Part shown: one piece after another, positions 5,939-10,597 of the stretch
Numbering within the stretch: position 1 is the first letter of the stretch
Layout of the letters: every line of letters begins with the position of its first letter
From: Anoxynatronum sp033549305
Lineage (GTDB): Bacteria > Bacillota > Clostridia > Peptostreptococcales > Tindalliaceae
DNA length: 10,597 bases
Reading direction: 5' to 3'
Assembly (NCBI GenBank): GCA_033549305.1
Contig: JAWSUV010000094.1
Span: 1 to 10,597, forward strand
Translations under genes and position numbers: made by a program
The notes under the pieces: model-generated
Databases searched by the model: none
Told to the model about the DNA's origin: nothing
Seen by the model: the letters and a program-made list of their open reading frames with translations, nothing else

Positions 5939-7219
5939 TTGGTCCTCAATCGAAAGAATATTGAAAACCTGATTTTGGTGACGGTCATCATCACCTTCTC
6001 CGGCCAGATTTACTTAAGCCCCACCAGCGGTGTATTCCGCCTTTCCCTGGCCGTTGCAGCGTTAACAGTCACCCTGATCCACTTTCGCAGACTTCCTGTT
6101 ATGATGGTATGCACAGCCGTCTCCATCACCATTCCCCTGTTTCGATCAGTGGTAGATTATTTTTCGATTATCGATGTCAATTTCTGGAGCATCTTCCAGG
6201 ATTATCTGCCGGTAATGACTTTTTACTGGTCCTACGGCATTCTTTTTCTGGTGCTGAACGTCCGTAAAAAACTCAGCCACCCCTTGTCCTTTATCCTTTC
6301 ACTCTGGTTGTGTGACAGTTTCTCCAATATGGTTGAGTTTTCTATCCGTCAGCTGATTGATTCATCTGAAGCGCTTGCCCCTGTTATGCTCCAGATTATT
6401 GTTGTTGGGTTGATCCGGTCTGTTCTCACCTATTTTCTATACAATACGACGCTGTATTATATTGAACGATATGATCGCAGCTATAAAGAAAACCGCTACC
6501 GGGAGATGGTCCTGTTTATCTCGAGCCTTAAAAGCGAACTGTTTTTTCTAAGAAAATCCATAGTTGACATCGAAGATACCATGAAACAGAGTTACGACCT
6601 TTACCGGGATCTGCAGGCAGGCCCTCTAAAAGAACGCGTCCTGAACATTTCCAAAAATATTCACGAAATAAAAAAAGATTATTACCGGGCTGCCAGCGGC
6701 ATGGAAAAAGTGCTTGCTGAAGAGGACAGCCGCACCAGCATGAGCAGCCGAGAAATGTTTGACCTCCTCAGAGATAACTGCATTAAACTGGCAGCCAGCC
6801 GACGACTGGAAATTACATTTGATTTTCAGTGCAGGCATCACTTCACGACAGGGGATTACTATCCCCTGATCTCCGTTTTAAATAACTTAATCATCAATTC
6901 TGTTGAAGCCATCCACGAGCAGGGTGAAATTGTGGTGGAAGGTTTTCTGACTAACGGCTCTTACCACTTCAATGTCATGGATAACGGCCATGGTATTTCC
7001 AGCGAGGATCTTGATTTGCTGTTTATTCCAGGATACTCTACAAAATACGATGCCGTTACCGGCCGCATGTCCACCGGTATTGGATTGTGTCATGCTAAAG
7101 AACTGGTGGAAAATCATTTTGGCGGAATGATCCTCGCGGAAAGCTCACCGGAAAACCGCAAGACACTTTTTTCTGTCCAGATTCCATTCGAACGAATACA
7201 GGAGGAATGGTCATCATGA
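5939..7219 (+). CDS. glnK: Membrane sensor histidine kinase, GlnK (YcbA)-type
   Basis: 426-residue sensor kinase, with residues counted from the TTG start. About six hydrophobic segments fill residues 8-170 (roughly 8-27, 33-49, 52-69, 89-107, 114-127, 145-169), with no large extracellular domain and no HAMP or PAS recognisable. A helical linker follows, with an H-box-like HEIKKDY around H242. The HATPase domain has an N box NNLIINSVEAI (315-325), a G1 box DNGHG (348-352), an F box LFIPGYSTK (361-369) and a G2 box STGIGLCHAK (378-387). The H-box form and the YcbB-domain partner downstream point to the Bacillus GlnK group rather than DcuS/CitA kinases. It has its own promoter with an extended -10 and a palindrome in the leader. 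The stop overlaps the regulator start as ATGA, implying translational coupling. The ligand is unknown; an acidic amino acid or glutamine is likely from context. An alternative GTG start at 5930 would add three residues. Confidence 0.85.
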   Translation: MVLNRKNIENLILVTVIITFSGQIYLSPTSGVFRLSLAVAALTVTLIHFRRLPVMMVCTAVSITIPLFRSVVDYFSIIDVNFWSIFQDYLPVMTFYWSYGILFLVLNVRKKLSHPLSFILSLWLCDSFSNMVEFSIRQLIDSSEALAPVMLQIIVVGLIRSVLTYFLYNTTLYYIERYDRSYKENRYREMVLFISSLKSELFFLRKSIVDIEDTMKQSYDLYRDLQAGPLKERVLNISKNIHEIKKDYYRAASGMEKVLAEEDSRTSMSSREMFDLLRDNCIKLAASRRLEITFDFQCRHHFTTGDYYPLISVLNNLIINSVEAIHEQGEIVVEGFLTNGSYHFNVMDNGHGISSEDLDLLFIPGYSTKYDAVTGRMSTGIGLCHAKELVENHFGGMILAESSPENRKTLFSVQIPFERIQEEWSS

Positions 7220-8121
7220 CGCCAACTTTTTACATTGCAGATGACGATATTGGAATTCAGAATATCCTGAAAGGGATTATTCAGCATCACCATCTGGGAG
7301 TGGTGACTGGTATGGCCGACAATGGGAAAACCGCCATCGAAGAAATCCTCCGGCTTCAACCCGACGTGGTCCTGATAGATCTTTTAATGCCTCAGGTTGA
7401 CGGCATTGGTGTGGCCGCAGCTTTGCAAAACAGGAACTGTCCAAGTGCAATGATCATGATTTCACAGGTTGATTCAAAAGAAATGATATCGAGTGCGTAC
7501 CAGCATGGCATAGATTTCTTTATTAATAAACCCATCAACGTGGTGGAAGTGATCGCCGTCATTGGTAATGTTCTTGAAAAAATAAAATTGACCCGGATGT
7601 TTCATTCTTTCGAATCCGCCATGCAGAATGTACGTCACGGGCATCTTGAGGCCCGCAGTCCAGTTCCCCCCTCATATGATGTGCGTAATGATATCCGAAA
7701 AATCCTGGCACCCCTGGGAATCATGGGAGAAGCCGGCTGCCAGGATTTAATCGAAATGGTTTTCTGGATGACTGCACCCGGCGATCGATTAAGTGTGCAT
7801 GCCCGTTATAAGTTGTCCGACGCCTATCAGATGCTTCAGGAAATGTATGCCCGGCAAAATGGTCTCAGCATTAACCAGAGCACCATCGAACAGCGGGTTC
7901 GCCGTGCCATTAAAAGTGCTCTGAAAAACCTTGCCAATCTGGGCATTGAGAACTATTATGACGACATCTTTGTTCGTTATTCCGCCATTCTGTTTGAGTT
8001 TGGTGAAGTGCGCCGAGAAATGGACTTTGAAAAAGGAAAAAGCCCTTATGGTGGTAAAATCAGCGTGAAAAAATTTGTGGAAGGGGTGCAGATTCTATTA
8101 ACCGAAAACCCACGGGAATAG
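7216..8121 (+). CDS. glnL: Response regulator with YcbB DNA-binding domain, GlnL-type
   Basis: 301-residue partner of the upstream kinase. The receiver domain (about 4-122) has the acidic pair D9/D10, phospho-acceptor D55 in VVLIDLLMPQVDG, S83 and the conserved K105 in INKPIN. The C-terminal half (about 155-295) matches the YcbB domain of Bacillus GlnL, with the landmarks ILAPLGIMGEAG (163-174), IEQRVRRAIKSAL (224-236), NLGIENY (241-247) and GGKISVKKFVEG (279-290). ATG 7216 is preferred because it forms the ATGA overlap with the kinase stop and lies about 10 nt after AGGAGG (7200-7205); an ATG at 7207 is only 1 nt from that site. The B. subtilis counterpart activates glutaminase and glutamine-transport genes through TTTTGT repeats. 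Such repeats occur just downstream, ahead of the symporter gene, which is the probable target. Confidence 0.88.
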   Translation: MTPTFYIADDDIGIQNILKGIIQHHHLGVVTGMADNGKTAIEEILRLQPDVVLIDLLMPQVDGIGVAAALQNRNCPSAMIMISQVDSKEMISSAYQHGIDFFINKPINVVEVIAVIGNVLEKIKLTRMFHSFESAMQNVRHGHLEARSPVPPSYDVRNDIRKILAPLGIMGEAGCQDLIEMVFWMTAPGDRLSVHARYKLSDAYQMLQEMYARQNGLSINQSTIEQRVRRAIKSALKNLANLGIENYYDDIFVRYSAILFEFGEVRREMDFEKGKSPYGGKISVKKFVEGVQILLTENPRE

Positions 8122-8160
8122 ATCGAAAAGTTCAGTTAATTCCAACTCTTCGCAGTCGTA

Positions 8161-8186
8161 TTTTGTCTGTTTTCGTCCGATTCTGT
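8161..8186 (+). promoter_or_regulatory. Three 10-bp-phased TTTTGT-like repeats, putative GlnL operator
   Basis: TTTTGT (8161-8166), TTTCGT (8171-8176) and TTCTGT (8181-8186) are separated by exactly 4 bp each. The recalled B. subtilis GlnL site is TTTTGT-N4-TTTTGT; the first hexamer is identical and the other two differ at one base each. The 10-bp spacing puts all copies on one face of the helix. The array lies upstream of the symporter gene and right after the regulator gene. Confidence 0.68.
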
Positions 8187-8190
8187 CGGC

Positions 8191-8214
8191 TATAAGATAT
8201 GCTTACGCTGTAAT
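8191..8214 (+). promoter_or_regulatory. Likely promoter core of the symporter gene
   Basis: Two -10-like elements follow the operator repeats: TATAAGAT (8191-8198) and TGTAAT (8209-8214, 5 of 6). Neither has a good -35 at 16-18 bp. The usual -35 position is occupied by or abuts the phased repeats, as expected for an activator-dependent promoter. Which -10 is used is not decidable by eye. Confidence 0.4.
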
Positions 8215-8258
8215 GTTGTCCTTATTGGCCTTATACTTAAGAAAAAGGAGGAGTTCGA

Positions 8259-9491
8259 TTGAAAGGTAAAATGTCTCTTACCACCAAAATCATGCTGGGT
8301 CTTGTGGCCGGTATTATTGCCGGTTTGGCACTGCAGGGAGCACCGGATTTTGTCAACACGTGGATTGCCCCATTGGGTCGTCTGTTCCTGAATCTCATCA
8401 TGATGATTATTGTTCCACTGGTCTTTTCTTCGCTGATTGTGGGTGCAGCCAGCGTCGGTGACGTTAAAACGCTTGGCCGCATGGGCGGCAAAACGCTGGG
8501 ATACTACCTGATCACAACGGCCGTTGCCATTACCATTGGGTTGAGCCTCGGTACCATTGTCCAACCAGGTGCCGGATTGTCCATCCCCGTGGATGCGGAA
8601 GTAGCCGTCGCAGAAGCACCGTCCATTGCTGATACGCTGTTAAACATTATTCCCCGAAATGCCGTCAATGCCATGGCAACAGGCAACATGCTGCAAATCA
8701 TTGTCTTTGCGCTGTTCCTCGGGGTTGCTTTCAATGCCATCCCAAAGGAAAAGGGACAAGTGTTTATTGACTTCTTCGATGGATTGGCAGAAATTATGTT
8801 CAAAGTCACCGGCTATGTGATGGCCTACGCCCCCATCGGCGTATTCGGCCTGATTACGCCTGTTGTTGTCAACTACGGTTTAGACATTCTCCTGCCGCTT
8901 GGTAAAGTCATCGCAGCCGTTTATATCGGATGTATCCTGCATGCTGTGATTGTCTACAGCGGTGCCGTGAAGATCTTTGGCAAAATGAGTCCGCTGAAGT
9001 TTTTCAAAGGTATCATGCCAGCCGCCATCACCGCTTTCACGACCACCAGCAGTGCCGGCACCTTACCGGTAACCATTAAATGTGCCCGTGAGAACCTTGG
9101 CATTTCCCAAAAGGTTGCCAGCTTTGTGCTGCCGCTGGGTGCTACCATTAACATGGACGGGACAGCTCTCTATCAAGGTGTCAGTGTGCTTTTCGTCGCT
9201 CAGGTTTACGGCGTTGAACTAACCATGGCACAAATGGGGACGATCGTGCTGACAGCCACGCTGGCCTCTATTGGAACAGCTGGTGTTCCTGGAGCCGGCA
9301 TGATCATGTTATCCCTTGTATTGACCGCCATCGGGCTCCCGCTGGAAGGGGTAGCACTGGTCGCTGGTATTGACCGAATCCTTGACATGGCCAGAACCAG
9401 CGTCAATGTCATTGGTGATGCTTCTGCTGCTGTTGTGGTGGCTGCCACCGAAAACGAACTGGAAGTTCCTGGCGAACCTGAAGTGGCATAG
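8259..9491 (+). CDS. Glutamate/aspartate:cation symporter (DAACS / GltPh-EAAT family)
   Basis: 410-residue inner-membrane secondary transporter that imports acidic amino acids with Na+ or H+. Family landmarks are the serine/threonine-rich HP1 tip TTTSSAG (261-267), NMDGT of TM7 (298-302), the HP2 tip GVPGAG (342-347) and the TM8 string DRILDMARTSVNVIGD (372-387). By alignment with archaeal GltPh, D372, D376, R379, T380, N383 and D387 correspond to D390, D394, R397, T398, N401 and D405. The retained Arg, which binds the substrate side-chain carboxylate, argues for aspartate/glutamate rather than neutral amino acids. The start is TTG 8259, since AAGGAGGAG (8245-8253) is properly spaced from it; ATG 8271 is too far away. 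It lies downstream of a GlnL-type operator and is followed by a terminator-like hairpin and a racemase gene. The coupling ion (GltT or GltP type) is not assigned. Confidence 0.93.
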   Translation: MKGKMSLTTKIMLGLVAGIIAGLALQGAPDFVNTWIAPLGRLFLNLIMMIIVPLVFSSLIVGAASVGDVKTLGRMGGKTLGYYLITTAVAITIGLSLGTIVQPGAGLSIPVDAEVAVAEAPSIADTLLNIIPRNAVNAMATGNMLQIIVFALFLGVAFNAIPKEKGQVFIDFFDGLAEIMFKVTGYVMAYAPIGVFGLITPVVVNYGLDILLPLGKVIAAVYIGCILHAVIVYSGAVKIFGKMSPLKFFKGIMPAAITAFTTTSSAGTLPVTIKCARENLGISQKVASFVLPLGATINMDGTALYQGVSVLFVAQVYGVELTMAQMGTIVLTATLASIGTAGVPGAGMIMLSLVLTAIGLPLEGVALVAGIDRILDMARTSVNVIGDASAAVVVAATENELEVPGEPEVA

Positions 9492-9506
9492 ATTAGAGAC
9501 GTTCAG

Positions 9507-9548
9507 GCCGGGTCGCTGGGCTTTAATCCTTCGACCCGGCTGTTTTAT
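9507..9548 (+). terminator. Rho-independent terminator after the symporter gene
   Basis: GCCGGGTCG (9507-9515) and CGACCCGGC (9532-9540) form a perfect 9-bp GC-rich stem with a 16-nt loop, followed by TGTTTTAT. It lies 15 nt after the symporter stop and only about 30 nt before the racemase start. It may partly terminate the transcript and set a lower dose of the racemase by read-through. Confidence 0.75.
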
Positions 9549-9577
9549 GCAAGACTTAAAGCATAGGTGGTGAAGAG

Positions 9578-10291
9578 ATGCAGGAAAAAGCCATCGGTAT
9601 ATTGGGAGGTATGGGGCCTGAAGCCAGCTGGGATCTATTTGGCCGGATCATCAAAGCCACTCCTGCTCAAAAAGATGCCGACCACATTCGAGTGATTATC
9701 GACTCGAACCCCAAAATACCCGACAGAACCAAGGCAATCCTTGGTAACGGCCCAAGCCCAGTGGAAGACTTGATAAAAACCGCGAAGAACCTCGAACTAG
9801 CCGGTGCCCATTATATTTTCATGCCCTGTATGACGGCACATTATTTCATAGACACCGTTCAGGAAGCGATCACCATCCCCATTATCAATGGATTTCACCT
9901 CATTCAGCGGTACCTGGAAAACGAAGGCATCACCCTTTCCAGAATCGCTGTGATTGCCACTTCAGGCAGTCTTCGTTCAAGAATTTATCAACGATATCTT
10001 GATGTGGATAAACTTATTTTCCCGGATGAAGCCATTCAAGAGAAGGAAATCATGGATTTGATCTATGGCGCTGACGGGATTAAAGCCGGCTATGTATCCG
10101 GTCAGACACTTACCCGGTTGAACCGCCTGATTGCCCGTTTTGAAAAGCAGGGAGCTGATGCGGTGATTGCCGGATGCACGGAGATTGGGCTTGTTCTGAA
10201 AAACCACTCCATGCCGCTGCCAGTGATCGACCCCCTTGATCTCATGGCCCGGGAGGCAGTAAACCTGGTATTGGCATCACATTCGGACTGA
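9578..10291 (+). CDS. Aspartate/glutamate racemase family protein
   Basis: 237-residue cytosolic PLP-independent racemase of the Asp/Glu racemase superfamily, expected to interconvert L- and D-aspartate (possibly glutamate) by a two-cysteine mechanism. Both cysteines are present: C84 in MPCMTAHYF and C200 in AGCTEIGLVL. The N-terminal GILGGMGPEAS (7-17) is typical of aspartate racemases. The usual motif around the first cysteine is PCNTAH; here Asn is replaced by Met (M85), which could alter substrate or activity. AGGTGGTGA (9565-9573) precedes the ATG. The gene follows the acidic amino acid symporter behind a hairpin, and no separate promoter is evident in the short gap. Imported aspartate is the natural substrate by context. 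A different substrate within the superfamily (for example glutamate or a related dicarboxylate) cannot be excluded. Confidence 0.87.
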   Translation: MQEKAIGILGGMGPEASWDLFGRIIKATPAQKDADHIRVIIDSNPKIPDRTKAILGNGPSPVEDLIKTAKNLELAGAHYIFMPCMTAHYFIDTVQEAITIPIINGFHLIQRYLENEGITLSRIAVIATSGSLRSRIYQRYLDVDKLIFPDEAIQEKEIMDLIYGADGIKAGYVSGQTLTRLNRLIARFEKQGADAVIAGCTEIGLVLKNHSMPLPVIDPLDLMAREAVNLVLASHSD

Positions 10292-10323
10292 AAAAAAAGC
10301 CTGTTAAACATGTTGACAAAGTA

Positions 10324-10356
10324 CAAAGGCCCTCTTCCACTGGAAAAGGGCCTTTG
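10324..10356. terminator. Bidirectional terminator hairpin between convergent genes
   Basis: Fifteen-base arms (10324-10338 and 10342-10356) pair at 14 of 15 positions around a 3-nt loop, with CAAAGGCCCT / AGGGCCTTTG at the base. The A- and T-containing ends give short U-tracts in both directions. It lies between the racemase gene and the minus-strand stalk-domain gene, serving both. Confidence 0.8.
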
Positions 10357-10388
10357 CTGTTCACTGGCTTGTTTGCTGATTCGTTCGC

Positions 10389-10597
10389 CTAATACATAAC
10401 GGTTACTTCCTGGGTCCGCTCGTTCCACTCCACATCGCAGCCAAGGCTTTCGGCGATAAAGCGCAGCGGCATCATGGTGCGTCCAGGAGGCATAATCAAC
10501 GGTTTAACCTGACTGTTGCGGGCGTCTATCTGGGTTGAAACACCGTTAACCCGGGCAATGCTGCTGCCAATCCACAGTTCAACGGTACTGTCATCCA
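10389..10597 (-). CDS. Copper amine oxidase N-terminal (stalk) domain protein, partial
   Basis: Only the last 68 residues and the TAG stop are in the window; the 5' part lies beyond the right edge. The fragment contains INGxx-like ARVNGVSTQIDA (14-25), GRTMMPLRFIAESLGCDVEW (38-57) and a closing TQEVTVMY. These match the copper-amine-oxidase-N domain, which in Firmicutes occurs as repeats on secreted or cell-wall proteins and does not imply oxidase activity. The domain ends the protein, so it is a C-terminal copy. It converges on the racemase gene across the shared hairpin and is probably unrelated in function to the amino-acid genes. Confidence 0.85.
   Translation of the reverse strand, partial: DDSTVELWIGSSIARVNGVSTQIDARNSQVKPLIMPPGRTMMPLRFIAESLGCDVEWNERTQEVTVMY

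Noticed and set aside
8190..8564. 124-codon minus-strand open frame over the symporter start
   Set aside because: Composition is typical of an antisense shadow (rich in N, Q, H and R), and it overlaps a well-supported gene and its promoter.
10313..10318. Perfect TTGACA after the racemase gene
   Set aside because: No -10 box at a proper distance, and it runs straight into the terminator hairpin.

Overview
The window looks like a chromosomal segment from a low-to-mid GC Firmicute, most likely an amino-acid-fermenting member of the Clostridia. The reasons are strong AGGAGG-type ribosome binding sites, TTG and GTG starts with near-perfect Shine-Dalgarno matches, a GlnK/GlnL (YcbA/YcbB)-type two-component system, a PucR-family regulator and a copper-amine-oxidase-N 'stalk' domain protein. 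The genus cannot be read from the sequence. I see no rRNA, tRNA, CRISPR array, insertion sequence or phage gene.

Left part (1-3800). A single-domain formimidoyltransferase (ftcD, minus) is divergent from a metal-dependent cyclase-family hydrolase (plus). Their 390-bp intergenic region holds a clear promoter for the hydrolase and an inverted repeat upstream of ftcD. The hydrolase gene converges on a pucR-type regulator gene (minus), which has its own promoter. The three could form a small catabolic locus for a formimino- or amide-containing substrate from histidine or purine breakdown, but the substrate is not determined by the sequence.

Middle (3950-8120). A divergent ATP-type phosphoenolpyruvate carboxykinase homologue (minus) ends in a hairpin. 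Its upstream region is shared with a plus-strand operon encoding a membrane histidine kinase and a response regulator, joined by an ATGA start/stop overlap. The regulator carries a C-terminal YcbB DNA-binding domain, as in Bacillus GlnL.

Right part (8120-10597). A dicarboxylate/amino acid:cation symporter of the glutamate/aspartate type follows the two-component genes, then a terminator-like hairpin and an aspartate/glutamate racemase-family gene. A bidirectional hairpin separates the racemase gene from a partial minus-strand gene for a stalk-domain protein. Directly upstream of the symporter are three hexamers, TTTTGT, TTTCGT and TTCTGT, at an exact 10-bp period. This matches the TTTTGT-N4-TTTTGT operator I recall for Bacillus GlnL.

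Working model (inference): the two-component system senses glutamate, aspartate or a related compound and activates the acidic amino acid symporter. The racemase would interconvert L and D forms, and the PEPCK homologue would link oxaloacetate, the product of aspartate deamination or transamination, to PEP. In Bacillus the same kind of sensor/regulator pair controls glutaminase and a glutamine transporter, so the locus looks like a rewired version of that circuit.
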